DNA from: Chionoecetes opilio
Lineage: Eukaryota; Arthropoda; Malacostraca; Decapoda; Majidae
DNA: 64,000 nt
Reading direction: 5' to 3'
Assembly (NCBI GenBank): GCA_016584305.1
Contig: JACEEZ010001272.1
Location: 65,905 to 129,904, forward strand
The position numbers and the translations under genes are program-made. The first letter of the stretch is position 1; each line of letters opens with the position of its first letter. Of this stretch, positions 1 through 12,987 are shown piece by piece. The notes under the pieces are model-generated. The model had not been told where the DNA came from. It did no database searches and saw only the letters and a list, made by a program, of their open reading frames with translations.

Positions 1-198
1 TTCAGCTCAATCCGACAATATTTAGGAGTAGTTATTCACTTTTTGGCTCACGAATGGTTCCACTCCCCTTAAGCGAATGGGTCTTATGGTAAGTGGCAGC
101 TCGCTTCGCTCGCTGTCAATTATTTTTATCAACTGACAATTATTTTAGTGACGTAATCTTGCATTTATATTTTATTTGACTTAGTTATGAACTAAATC

Positions 199-1461
199 AT
201 GGCGGCATTAGCTAAGCATTCATTATCGGCTAAATTAGCAATGCACAACGAAATATAATAAGTGTGAGGACGCAATTAAGTCTATTCCTATTGATTATAT
301 TAATTTAAGGACAGGTCTACCATTGTTAAATGAGCAATGGGATAAATATGAGGAGGTTTACTTCCTATATGAAGTTCAATTAAGACAGGCTGGGGATAAA
401 GAAATGATTCACCAATGTGTGATCAATTATGAACAACAGTGTCAAAGATATCTCGATAAAGTAATTGAATATGAGGGGTTACTGGAGTGTGCTCATATTC
501 CATCAACAGCTAAAGTTTCTTTAACCCAAAATTTGCAAGGTATTGAGCAGGACCCCCCCCCTCCCACAGGGAGATCAAGATTGTTACACTTAATTAAGGG
601 TAATCAGCTATATCAGCCACCCTTAGAGTTTAAAGATCCCTCGTTACTGGGTATTTATCCTGCGCCTGTTAAATTTACGCAAATCAAACTGCCTGTAATT
701 AAGATTCAAACTTCTCAGCCTACCAGTAAAGCACTTAGACCTACTCAAATAAAAGATACAATCCCTAAATCCAGGGCTACTTCTAATGAAGTACGAAGAA
801 TAAATTGTGTCTTATGTGAGGGGGAACATCCACCCTCTACATGTAATATCTATTCAGATTGTTCCATGAGAGTTGAAAGGTTAATGAGCCTTGGTAATTG
901 CCTAACCTGTCTCCGTGGTAAACATGCTTCAAATGCATGCCCTGTAAACTTAAAAACTTGTAGGAAATGTACTTAAAAACTTGTAGGAAATGTAAACAAT
1001 CTATTCATAACATCGCTCTTTGTCCTAACAGTGATTATAACTCAGACCCTACAGAAGTTAAAACGGCAGTCACTAATAAGAGTAGTTCAGCAGCTGTTCC
1101 TACTGCAAAAGTGAAGGGGAGCCACAATGGTAATTCAGTCATTGTAAAGACAATGTTTGACAGTGGTGCACAAAAATTCTTCATAAGTAGGGAGATAGTT
1201 GAATTGTTACAACTACCCATAATTAATAAAGTGAATTAGCCATATCAGGTTTTCTTGCCAATAAAGAAGCTCAAAACTCTGACATAGTTCAAACACTAGT
1301 CCAATTAGGGAGATATAAATGTAGGGTAGCTGCTGTAGTTAATAATATTGGTATTAGTTTAACTGTTAATGGACTAAAAGACGCAGCTGAAATGCTGAGG
1401 GATAATGGTGTTAAACTAGTTAGTAATACCTTCAAGGACGTTGATGGTCCCTTTCAATTAA
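199..1461 (+). pseudogene. BEL/Pao-type retrotransposon: gag and protease portion, broken
   Basis: Reading frames around 323-976 and 967-1239 resemble the gag and protease part of BEL/Pao LTR elements: an N-terminal helical region (WDKYEEVYFLYE), Cys/His clusters (CVLCEGEHPPSTC, CLTCLRGKHASNAC) and an aspartic protease-like DSGA at about 1160. The frame is broken near 255, by a 23 bp tandem duplication at about 945-990 that creates a stop, and near 1239. Coding resemblance continues to 1461, where a DNA element interrupts it. A sequence TGGCAGC near 97 could be a primer-binding site; this is unproven. Confidence 0.75.
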
Positions 1462-1924
1462 TAACACTGGTCGACAAAAAAAAATCGAAGATATGGTTCT
1501 GGACTAAATGAAGCTGATTATAGGTAAATCGACCCTGCTGAACTCGAATCTGATGTTCAATTAACTCTATCACGTCCAGTTTTTGAGAACCAGACGCAAT
1601 TCATGAAAAAATATGGGTAAAATCAGCAGAAATAGGTTTCGCCAATGTTTTCATTTTAAACTCTTAATCTTTTCTTTTCTCAAGCCTATTTAGGGCAGTG
1701 CAGTGTTTTTGAGTCAGTGTGGTTTGTGCAGTGAGCAGGGGAGGGTGTGCGCGCTGCGTATTGGCGAGGGGTTAGCAGGCTGTGTAGTACATTTTTACCT
1801 ACTGATCGTACAGCTATTGGCATATGTTTCAACATTTTATTTTTCTTGCAGATATGATGTGCTTGATTTAGTGGAGTCCTAATTTTAGTTGGTTACCGTA
1901 TATAGTACCTTGTACCGGGCTGTG

Positions 1925-3068
1925 ATGGAGCGCCGTAACTGTGTGAATGCATCGGACAGTTTTTGTTACATATGTGGAATTTTTACCCCATGACAGTCTG
2001 AAGAAACCTCTTACAAAGAATGTTAAAGCAGCTTATCTGCATTACTTCAAGTGCCGTATAGGTGATCAAGATAAGAAGTGGGCCCCTCACGTAGCATGCA
2101 ACCCCTGTGTGAACCACTTGAATGAATGGATGCGTGGCAAACGGCCATCAGGCATGGCATTCGGCATCCCAATGGTTTTGGCGTGAACAAAGGATCACAG
2201 TACTGACTGCTACTTCTGCCTCACTAACATCAAAGTATATTCAGTAAAAACGCGAGCTAAAATCAGGTATCCTGACGTACCTTCTGTCATCAGGCCTGTG
2301 CCAAATGGTCCTGATCTCCCAGTTCCAAATGTTCCAATTGCAAGTGCTATAAGTGAATCAGATTCGAACGAGGAGGATAATCCCATGGATACAGACTTTC
2401 AAGAAATGGCAGACAACAGAGAGCCCAAATTCATCAGTCAGGAAATGCTACATGACCTTGCTAGGGACCTAGATCTACCCAAGGAGAAAAGTGAAGTCCT
2501 TGGATCTCGTCTCAAGGAATGGAATTTGCTACAAGAAGGAGTTCTCATCACCACGTTTCGTCGTAGACATAAAGAACTTTCAAGCTTCTTCAAGATGGAA
2601 CACAAGCTCTGTTACTGCTTTGATGTTGACTCCCTCATGGAACAACTTTGTGAGTCTCACACTTATGATAAGAGTGAGTGGCGGCTGTTCATAGATTCAA
2701 GAAAAAACACGCTAAAGGCCGTTCTTCTGCATAAAGGAAATAAGCTTCCGAGTGTTCCAATTGCGCATGGCCATGAAATGAGTGAAACTTATGAAACTAT
2801 GAAGACTTTGTTATCTGCTGTTAAATATGAAGAACATCAGTGGAATCTGTGTGGGGACCTGAAGGTAATCTCCTTGCTTCTAGGACTCCAGTTAGGTTAC
2901 ACTAAGCACATGTGTTTTCTTTGTTTGGGGACTAGAGCGGACAGCAAACATTACAACAAAGGAATGGCCAGCACGACCGAAAGACTCACCTGGCAGGTTC
3001 AACTGTATGTCACAAACCTCTTTTTGACAGTGAAAAAGGTGTATATATCAAGTCAAAATTTACTGTGA
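1925..3068 (+). pseudogene. Broken coding region of the CACTA-like element, possible transposase N-terminal half
   Basis: An ATG at 1925 opens a Cys-rich N-terminus (CYICG). Frameshifts occur near 1990 and 2175, and another near 2960. The longest open stretch is 2187-3068. Recognisable segments include CFLC after GDLKVISLLLGLQLGY, EWRLFIDS and the linker SRLKEWNLL. I recall similar proteins as multi-copy uncharacterised arthropod sequences; this is memory, not a search. An Asp followed about 25 residues later by CxxC is reminiscent of the region around a catalytic Asp in CACTA (TNP2-like) transposases. The C-terminal part is missing, replaced by unrelated sequence. Confidence 0.5.
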
Positions 3069-3317
3069 TTTGGCATATTTTCGGATATTTCAAGATGTGG
3101 CACATTTTCGGATATATTTGGAACATAATTTAAGTATATTTTTTGCACAGATATGTACATTAGGTCCTAATAAAGCCGCAGGCACCACCAGAATTTAATT
3201 ACGAGTAATATATATAACGTAGGGGGATTGTTTCGATTAATTATATAATTATATATACGTATATAATTATAATAGCTATTAAAATTTTAAAAGCCGATAT
3301 TTCAAAAACTATACGTG

Positions 3318-3987
3318 CTACCGTAGATAACAGTGAAGTCGCCAGTTCTACGTTTCTTTGTTATTTTACAGACGTGTGGTGGCGTTAATACTTACATTTG
3401 TACATCCATGATTTCAGGAAAGTTAGAAGGGGCTATCTGGAGAGTCTGTCATTTTGTGTCTTCATTTGTGTCATATTAGGGCTATAAATGAACAAATGAC
3501 AAAAATAAAACCGAGTGGCGACCTCACTATACCTAGTACAACAGTAAAGTCGCCAGCTAGTATTTTAACACCAACAGTTGAGTCGCCACTCTGGGAATTC
3601 AGGGAAATTAGAGTTAAAGTAAAACAGTCTCTATACATATTAGCTGCGGAAGATGCTTGGATATATAAAAATTCCTCTGCCAACGTGAAAATAAATTCTA
3701 TTAAAGTTTGAAAGATCTGGCAAGTCTTGTGTCCTGTCGCCCGAAAGGCTATTGTTTACTATCTGTCATCGCGCGAAGAAAAACGTGAGAAGCAAAATGC
3801 GCAACAGTTATATTTGCAGATACAAAGCATAAAACAACGCTGAAACAGAGTAGATTATACAGTCATGATATAAACTACTGTGTAACATCTTCAGTGGCAC
3901 ATAAAATCAGTAGTGATGCTATAATTCGTAATATTTGGCGCCTGGCGACTTCACTGCAGGTGGCGACTTCACTGTTATCTACGGTAG
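3318..3987. mobile_element. Foldback/MITE-like element with 28 bp inverted ends
   Basis: The left end starts CTACCGTAGATAACAGTGAA at 3318. The reverse complement occurs at 3960-3987, with 27 of 28 bases matching. The motif AGTGAAGTCGCCA recurs inside in both orientations (about 3520-3590 and 3945-3955), giving a foldback character. No convincing open reading frame. Confidence 0.7.
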
Positions 3988-4079
3988 AGAAAAAGCAATG
4001 CCATTTTTTAAATCAGCAGCGAAAATGCTTTCCAACCCACACACAATGAACTTAGAACCATTTTTGGTGTCGACCAGTG

Positions 4080-4401
4080 TAATAGGCGCTGATTATTTTG
4101 GGCGTTACCTATAAGGAAGGTCATCAAAAGACATAACGTCTCAATGTTCACCAGTGCTGGTGGTAAGGTAATAATGGGACCCATCCCACATACTCACCAA
4201 GCCAAACAAGAGAAGAGTATTCCTAGTCATGCACAACCCCTATTAATTACCAAAATTGGAACCACTTTCTTGCCCACACTAATTAGTGAGGTATTAGAGG
4301 AAAGTGATGTTCCAGCTAATAATCAATATATCGCCACTAATGAAAATCCTAATAATAATGTGTCGCGAGGAAATTCTACCCTCAAATTAAACGCAGTGTA
4401 A
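4080..4401 (+). pseudogene. BEL/Pao element, post-protease segment
   Basis: Just after the DNA element the frame resumes with GADYFGRYL, then breaks with a stop. A reading frame at 4144-4401 begins with MFTSAGGKVIMGP, typical of the region between protease and reverse transcriptase in this class. The reverse transcriptase itself is not in the window. Confidence 0.55.
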
Positions 4402-4826
4402 TGCCAGGATTTTGGATATACGTTGTAGATTAAGATCAATTTACTTTCATTCTAGGTTTAATGAGCACATGTAAATGTATGTAGATGATAAGCATTGCTC
4501 CTCGTAACATTTATCATTAATTTCCTTCCGTCCTTTCTCCCCCCCCCCCCCCCCCCCCTCCATAATTCTCTCTCCCTTTGTCCATTTCCTTGTAAATCCA
4601 CTTCAAACGGTTATTTCTGCGATCACTTAAATTAGCGAATCTTAATCCCAATAGATTAAAACATTCTAGAATCAACAATACTCTCTTATTCTTTAGGTAA
4701 TTTGAGCATTCGTATAGTAAATTGTTTCCGGAAACCCATGACATCAATAAGTTTCCGTGGAACGCTAAATTATTTTCATTTTTCAACCATGGGAAGGAAG
4801 ACAAAGACGCCTTCTCATGACCAATG
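4402..4826. other. Unassigned stretch with C homopolymer
   Basis: No gene seen. It contains an uninterrupted C run at about 4541-4558. It may be part of an LTR or internal relic of the BEL/Pao element. Confidence 0.4.
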
Positions 4827-4830
4827 TTAA

Positions 4831-5341
4831 GCCGGCCACACACACACACCGGCGCGGCCTGTCCAGCCGACGAAAAGGGGCGTGGCTAGAGGCGGCCGGT
4901 GTGTGTGTGGGGGTGTTTTTCATCCGGCGGGGCCTGTCGCAGCGGCCGGATGAAAATCAGTCGGCGCTTGAAAATTCCGTCCGGCGCGGCCTGCCGCCTG
5001 CGTGTGTGTGGGTGCCTTCCGGCGCGGCCCGCCCCTCGCTCGGCCAGATAATGACTAATTGTACCAGTTATAATTGTATTTATGATAATATAGGTATTAT
5101 ATATGACGTATTATATATAGTATGACGTATTATATATAGGTATTATATATGGCTGCACATGCAGCCATCACCAACAATTAAGTCATTGTCGGACAGCAGA
5201 TTCATGTTGTCACCACGGTGGTCCGACGTGTACTGTATATTTTCATGAGGCGGCCGGTGTGTGTGTGGGTCTCGTCCGGCGAACGATGCCCTGCCACTTT
5301 TTGTCGGCCGGACAGGCCGCGCCGGTGTGTGTGTGGCCGGC
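4831..5341. mobile_element. TTAA-flanked MITE, GC-rich ends
   Basis: Starts GCCGGCCACACACACAC and ends with the reverse complement. The inverted ends stay similar for about 70 bp (through GCGCGGCCTGTCC). TTAA precedes (4827-4830) and follows (5342-5345), the target-site duplication of piggyBac-type elements. The core is AT-rich with GACGTATTATATATA repeats. No coding capacity. Confidence 0.75.
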
Positions 5342-5345
5342 TTAA

Positions 5346-6430
5346 CATAGATTCGATGGTAGGATTAGGGAAACTTAACTATTTTTACCGACAAAATTTT
5401 CATCATCGTTGAACATAATTTATTACTCTGTCGCTCATAAAGTATTCCTTTTGCCCTCATATTCTAACCCGGTTGTTAATCATTCAATGTCAATGTTATT
5501 AAGTCATGGGTGTATCAACGAACATCTGTTTCCCCGCGCGAACGCCAACCCACGCCACTAATACTCACTCTGCCCTTGGCTCTCACCCCATCAGGTTGGT
5601 ACATAGGATTCTCTTCCCAGTTCGGTATATATTTCCAATACAAGAACATTCACTTGTCTATTAATATACTCGCGCATCATTCCTTGTCTTGTTAACTAAT
5701 TGACTCTGCCCTTGGCTCTCACCCCATTAGAATCTCCCTACAAACTCTCTACGACCGCCAAGCCATTTAAACAAACACATGCACACGACTCTTACACTTC
5801 CCCCTCCCCATTTCTCACTATTCATTCTTTTGTGTCCTTTTTTTTGGTTTCATTGGAAAGGATAGGAGACCGCCATAATAGGTTGAGTGGTTTTTTTCGT
5901 AGTGTGTTGGGGGCGATGCAGTGTGTCCACCAGCGGCCCGCGTGTGACTCATAACTAATTTCTTAGAACGACAGTGTGACCTCCAGCGTCCCTCCGGCTT
6001 ATGCTGGATCATTAACAATTGAAACGCGGAGTTGATAGAGTCTTCTCGAATGTGCTGTGCGTTCCCGGCTACCATAGTAATTATTTCCAACTGTGTCAAG
6101 CAACTTAGTGCATTTATCTTCCTGTAATACGTCCCCCTAGTATTTTTCAATGTTCCATTAATATATAGTGTCAACCTCCGTGGAGACGTGTGTTTGGTAT
6201 TAATAAACCTGAATTCCGAGGTGACTGATTCTTATGTAGGTTAATCAACCCAGGTGACATGCAAAGTGTGTTAAGGAGATACTTACTCGCAGTCCTCGAT
6301 TCTAATTACGTGTTGACCCGGTAAAGTATTCATTGAAATATAAAATTCATGTTACTTTCTTGTCGACAAATATTAAAATTCTGTTCAAGAGTTAGACTTT
6401 AAGGATAAATCTTGAACTGGTGGCAGCATA
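5346..6430. other. Unassigned stretch, possible LTR or leader remnant
   Basis: No credible coding. A 24 bp direct repeat ACTCTGCCCTTGGCTCTCAC... occurs at 5567 and 5703. AATAAA lies at about 6202, and GGTGGCAGC at about 6421 resembles a retroelement primer-binding site. This could be an LTR, but I could not find its partner. Confidence 0.3.
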
Positions 6431-6439
6431 CTCATAATA

Positions 6440-7480
6440 TAATCCTACATTTCTTCTTTAGTAACACTTCTGGGTTTCATGGGAGGAATAAATTAATCTC
6501 AAAACAACCCACGATTGCGGCAATACAGCAGGATTATGTTTTAAAGGCCCTGACCTTGGCTGAAAGAATGTAATATTGATCCTAAACAGGTTTCCACTCA
6601 GCCAGACATATCTGTAGATTATAATAAGGGAACCTGAATGATCCCAGATCCTGTGATAGACATCAAAAGTTTTCCTTCACTGAGCGAAACTAATCAAGAC
6701 TGCTAAATAGTCTTCCAACCCATTAAAAGGGATAGCTTTGATCCTTTGAAGTTTTGGGTCAGAACAATACAAAAGCAGGATTTTCCTGAGGAATATCAGC
6801 TCTTGGCCTCAGCCAGCCCCCATAGGAACAAATTGACCAAATTATTAGGTCTGTACCTAGATCATGAGGGTATTAGTAGGTGTCGAGGACGAAATTTGAA
6901 AGCTGGTCTTACAAATACCACCTGAAATCCCATACTAATTCCCAAACGCCATCATCTTACTAAATTGTTGGTGGAAGAATATCATAGGAACTCATTACAT
7001 GGCGGAATGGCTACAATATTAGCCGATATCAGGTGTCAATTTTGGATACATCATGGTAGACAGGCAGTCAAATATTACCTCAAATATTGCATTAAATTTA
7101 ATAGATCTGAAGGTAAACTAGTCGCCTATCTAGGTCCCCCTGAACTTCCCGCTGATAAAGAGCTAAAACCATTTGAGGTCAATGGTGATGATTATACTGG
7201 GGATATTTTAAATAAAGGAGCTAACTCTCCCCCCGATCAAATATATGTCTGCATATTCACTTGTACCTCTATCAGGGCTATAAATTTGAAATTAGTCAAA
7301 GACCAAAGTGCCGAAACCTCTATTCAAATGTTCCGGCGCTATGTGGCCTGGGGTGATATCACTTGAAGCGGAACTTCAGTTTTCGCCGGCCCCCAGTTGT
7401 GGAAATTATCCACCAACCACCCACTCAATAATTGGTAGAGTGGTGGTTTTGTTCTCCCCCTTATGAGGGAGGTATTGTCC
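6440..7480 (+). pseudogene. BEL/Pao-type RNase H end and integrase, broken
   Basis: The frame 6965-7366 reads as the start of a BEL/Pao integrase: zinc-finger His (LVEEYHRNSLHGG), FWIHHGRQAVKYY, then the catalytic-core start FEVNGDDYTGD. Upstream coding resemblance (about 6650-6960, for example FDPLKFWVRT) carries stops. The catalytic core is largely absent. It belongs with the gag part at 199-1461; the reverse transcriptase has been lost. Confidence 0.65.
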
Positions 7481-7791
7481 ACTCATCAAAGGGGGTGCGT
7501 AGGGATGTATATATATAGTTATAATGGTAATGGGTATTAATCAAGATAATTTAAGTAAATGATAAGTACTGGGTTAATATAAATTAACATTCCCAGTGGT
7601 TATTAAGCATTTGCACCTTAAATAATTAGCACCTTGGTTCTAAGCGTGATCATTGGCTATTGGCTACCGCCCATTAGATACTAGCCACTGAAATTTGTAT
7701 ACGTGGCTGGGTAGGGGGACGATCGCTGCCGCCCGCTTACGGAGTTTTAGTACACTCCAGACATCCGAGAGAACAACATCTCTTATTAAAT
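7481..7791. other. Unassigned, probably 3' flank of retroelement
   Basis: AT-rich sequence after the integrase relic, no coding seen. Confidence 0.3.
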
Positions 7792-7870
7792 ACTAGCCGC
7801 AAAGCCGCCCTCCGGGCGGCCTTTTTGGCTAGCTCCTGCGGAGGGCTATTGGTGGGCCTTCGGTCCACCA
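7792..7870. repeat. GC-rich three-hairpin module, copy 1
   Basis: Three consecutive hairpins: TAGCC...GCCGCCC-TCC-GGGCGGC...GGCTA, then CTCCTGCGGAG, then GGTGGGCC-TTCG-GGtCCACC. The same module recurs at 13637, 16650 and 21442. It is part of a dispersed composite repeat. Confidence 0.8.
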
Positions 7871-8439
7871 CCTGTGTCCCAGCAAACATGGGCTATGCGG
7901 GCCTGTGTCGGCTTGTGCCGGGTACGTATCGGCACCGGCGGCAGGGCAACTGGTTTCGGCAAATCGGATGAAGCCGATGTCGGCCCTGCAGTGGGAACTG
8001 TATATCGGGCCAATTATTGATAAATTCGTACAGGCCCAACACAGTCTTCCTTGACTCGGCCCAAGGATAATATATTAAGTGGATGTGACATGAATGGCCG
8101 GGCCGAAGGACTTAAATAGGGTTCAAAGCTCGGATTAAGGATAATTGTTGATTATTAGGTGGCTGAATCGTAGTCAGCTGTTGGCCACTCGCACCCGTTG
8201 TGACGGCGTTGTCTCGAAGCCAATATTCAAAATATTACCAGTGGAAGTGGCCGGGCGGCCGCAGCTCTACATTTACTGCTCTTACAGGCCTCTCAGGCTG
8301 AGGATCGACTTCATCTACTCCACAAAGACTTATAAAGGTGCGTAGGAAAGGGTGGTGACAACTTAGAGATGATAAATGCTCAAATATATAGACAAGACTT
8401 ATAAAAGCCTCAGAACTTTGCCTTTACCTCCGATAAATA

Positions 8440-8998
8440 CTAGAGTCCTTTCCCGCCCTTATTAGTGTTTTTTTTTCCTCCAGACCTTAACAGATCATTT
8501 CAGATACCTCTAACACGTAAATATAAAGTAGGGAAAGATGCCACCTTCAACCCCCCTGCCCCCCCTAAATCCTCTGGATCCCCCAAAATAATTTTACTAA
8601 CCTAACCTCACTATAACTTTACCAAACCTTACCAATAACCTCCTAGCGAGACTTAATTGCGGGGAACTAGAATTTTACCAGGCTAGGTTAGGTTATATTG
8701 AGGTAAGGTTAGTAATTAATTTTTTTGGGTCCCTCTAGGAGGTTATTAGTAAGGTTAGGCTTGGTTATAGTGAGGTTAGGCTAGGTTATATTGAGGTTAG
8801 GTTAGGTTATAGTGAGGGTAGAATATTAATATTTACCATAGTATATTTTTGAGGGGTTCAAGGGGGTCGTTTAGGGGGGAGGGAGGGGTGAAGGGGCAGC
8901 TCTCCTCCACTTTATAATTACGTGTTAGAGGTATCACAAGTGATCTGTGAAAGTCTGGAGGAAAACCCCCCGCTAATAAGGGCGGGAAAGGACTCTAG
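8440..8998. mobile_element. MITE with ~100 bp inverted ends
   Basis: The left end CTAGAGTCCTTTCCCGCCCT matches the reverse complement of the right end for about 100 bp with scattered mismatches (ACCTCTAACACGTAA is shared). The core holds degenerate AACCT/AGGTT pentamers in opposite orientations. Confidence 0.75.
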
Positions 8999-8999
8999 A

Positions 9000-10570
9000 A
9001 TTGTACCGCTTCAGGGAGTTAAGTAATAAGGCTTGTACGTGGAGAAGATGTTTACTTGGTGATTGGGTTCTACTGTAATGCAGTTTAAAGCATTACAAGG
9101 CACGAGTTATAACCGTCCTCAAGTTATAGAACTGACAATTTGCAGCATTTCTAATCCCTATAACCCGACGGAAATGAGATATAACACATGGGGGGTCTGG
9201 AGGGGCGAAATCCCCCCCCCCCCCTCCCAGCGATCCCAGCGAGGTTATAATAGGATAAGTAATCAATGCCCAGGCTAGGTTAGTTAACTAGCGGGGGGGG
9301 GGGGGGTCTGAATGGGCGCAGCCCCCCAGTTATGTCAGGAGAATTTTGGTAAAAGAGGATATACTAAACTGCAGTTTTACTGGTGATTGTGATGAATGGG
9401 TGTCTGATGTAGCCTTTGGTACAGCAGTACTGACCCTACTGGGCTAATATTTAGAACATGACTGTGTCTGGATTCAAGTCTTTTTCACCTTTCTACTGTT
9501 TCTATAGATGTGTGTTTTCCCTCTCTCTCCACACCTTTGCCCAAAAAGCGTTTGCTTGTAAAGGGCTGTTTGCAACCTTTGCAACCACCAATCCTGTTAT
9601 AATCATCATAAAATATTGTAAAATGGCAAACATAATAAAGTGTTAAAGTGTTAAAGTGATGAGAACGAGTGTGAAAGTAGCAATTAAATGTTGTGCAAAC
9701 ATAAAATGTTTCTTAGGCTAGGTTAGTTTAAGGGCAAGGCTAAGTTAGGTTAGTTTAAGAGCAAGGCTAAGTTAGGTTAGTTTAAGGGCAAGGCTAAGTT
9801 AGGTTAGTTTGAGGGTCAGATTAAGTTAGTTTAATAGTTTCATTAGGTTATTATTTGATACTTTTACAAATGGAGAGTGTTTTTTTCCGTCAAAACGTCT
9901 AAAAAGTGTATTTTTTAGAAATGCTGTCACTACTTTTAACTGTCATCTTCATTTAAAGAAGCAACACCTGCCTCGGTTCTACTGCAGTTTAATACATTAC
10001 AAGGCACGTAGTTATAACTGCCTTCAACTTGTAAATCTGACCATTAGCAGTATTTCTTAAGATATTTTGGTACTTTCAACCATTAGTTGAGTATGTGGTT
10101 AAAAAATTTATTTTCCTATGTATTCTGGTGTGTTAAGAATGATGGTCTTTTTAAAAAAAAATCGGAAATGCCTCATTTTGCAGTTATCTCCCCATTACTC
10201 TTGCTTCAGGATAGGCTACGCAAACAATGTCCTGGTTAGATTAGTGGGTATTATTTTACACACTCTGTGCCTGATCTCAATTCTAGGTAAAGATGCATTG
10301 CGTATGGATTTGGTAGAGCGTAAATTTTAGTTTATGCGACACCCCGAAAGTGCAGAAATAGGTGTATAGGTGTAAGAAAAAAGAATAAATGTCGTAAATG
10401 ACCAAAGTTTAGGATACTATAAGGATTACTAAATAACATTTATCTCTCAACTTCACATGATTTGTACAATGCAACTAGTTTAAGTAATCATAAAATAGTT
10501 TAGACAGCTTTTCATCCATTATGATTTGCACCAACACTCTTTGTATTGTGGTCTATTATATGGTATTTGT
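9000..10570. repeat. Repeat-rich stretch without genes
   Basis: A diverged ~100 bp direct repeat (CATTACAAGGCACG...) at about 9062 and 9973; C and G homopolymers at 9211-9226 and 9290-9306; a 27 bp tandem repeat (TTTAAGGGCAAGGCTAAGTT...) at about 9727-9815. No supported coding. Confidence 0.6.
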
Positions 10571-10578
10571 ATTGTGGT

Positions 10579-10612
10579 CAGTGGCGTACCCAGAAAATTG
10601 AAAAGGGGGGGG

Positions 10613-10677
<65 letters not shown>

Positions 10678-10721
10678 ATTATATAATATATATATATATA
10701 TATATAAAATAAAAAATATGA

Positions 10722-10752
<31 letters not shown>

Positions 10753-11057
10753 ATATATATAAAATCTAAAATATATCAATAAATAAAATATATATAAACA
10801 AATTATAATAAAGTAAAATAAGAAAAAATATATTTATATATATAAAATCAAGAAATAATAAAAAAAATAATATGACAAAAATATATATATAAAAGTATAA
10901 AAATCACATTATATAAAAAATAAAAAATAAAAAAATCCAAAAATAAAAAAAATACAATATATAGAAAATAAAAAAAATAAAAATATAGAAAATAAAAAAA
11001 ACATAAGAAATCATAAAAAAAACCTATTTTTTTTTTTTTTTTAATAAGTCATTTTGT

Positions 11058-11091
<34 letters not shown>

Positions 11092-11186
11092 CTCTATCTA
11101 TCTATCTATCTATTGGCTATATTTTTTTCTTTGCAAAGGGGGGGGGGGGGCATGGCCGCATGGCCTCCATCCTCGGTACGCCACTG
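10579..11186. mobile_element. hAT-type MITE
   Basis: Perfect 12 bp inverted ends CAGTGGCGTACC, flanked by the exact 8 bp duplication ATTGTGGT (10571-10578 and 11187-11194). CAGTG ends with 8 bp duplications are diagnostic of the hAT superfamily. The interior is (TA)n, A-rich sequence, (TCTA)n at about 11057-11112 and a G run. No coding. Confidence 0.85.
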
Positions 11187-11194
11187 ATTGTGGT

Positions 11195-12464
<1,270 letters not shown>

Positions 12465-12967
12465 CGGTGTAGCGCGCCGACTAGCTGCCCTGCCCGGATA
12501 GCTACCCTGCCACGACTACGCACACGCTGCAGATGACGTCTCACAGGAAAACATTGGCCACGCCTCCAGGACCAGAACATTATCATCAGATTCGCTTATT
12601 TAACCTAAATAAGTCTACAAAACTTAACCCAAACCTATCTTAAACCTAACCAAACCTAAATCAAATCTAAACCAAGCCTTAACTTCACTTAAATTTAACC
12701 TAATCAAACTTAAGTAACCTAATATACCTTGCTATTATCATATAAAAATAAATGGTTAAATTTGGGTTAAGTTAACGTTTGGTTTAGGTTTCATTTAGGT
12801 TTGGTTAAATTTTGGATAGGTTTGGAAGTTTTGTAGACATTTAGGTAAAATAAGCGAATCTGACGATAATGTTCTGGTCCAGGAGGCGTGATCAATGTTT
12901 TCCTGTGTGATGTCATCTGTCGTACGTGCGCAGTCGTGGCAGGGTAACTAGTCGGCGTGCTACACCG
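12465..12967. mobile_element. Palindromic MITE, copy in tandem block A
   Basis: The left end CGGTGTAGCGCGCCGACTAG matches the reverse complement of the right end with few mismatches, and similarity continues for about 180 bp (CACAGGAAAACATTG, AGATTCGCTTATTT). A degenerate copy lies at about 15467-15965. Confidence 0.75.
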
Positions 12968-12987
12968 GCATTAGAAACGGTAAAGCG

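Larger units (their letters stand above)
1465..4079 (+). mobile_element. CACTA-like DNA transposon inserted in the BEL/Pao element
   Basis: Both ends carry the inverted repeat CACTGGTCGACA (1465-1476 and 4068-4079). They are flanked by TAA on each side (1462-1464, 4080-4082). CACTG termini with a 3 bp duplication fit the CACTA/EnSpm superfamily. A 4 bp AATA duplication with ends shifted by one base is also possible. Removing the element and one duplication makes the host BEL/Pao reading frame continuous, which supports the boundaries. Inside lie a broken coding region (1925-3068) and a nested 670 bp inverted-repeat element (3318-3987). Confidence 0.7.

Noticed and set aside
7792..7832. Helitron 3' end (hairpin followed by CTAG)
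   Set aside because: The sequence after CTAG is conserved in all four copies, so CTAG is not a terminus, and no 5' TC end was found.
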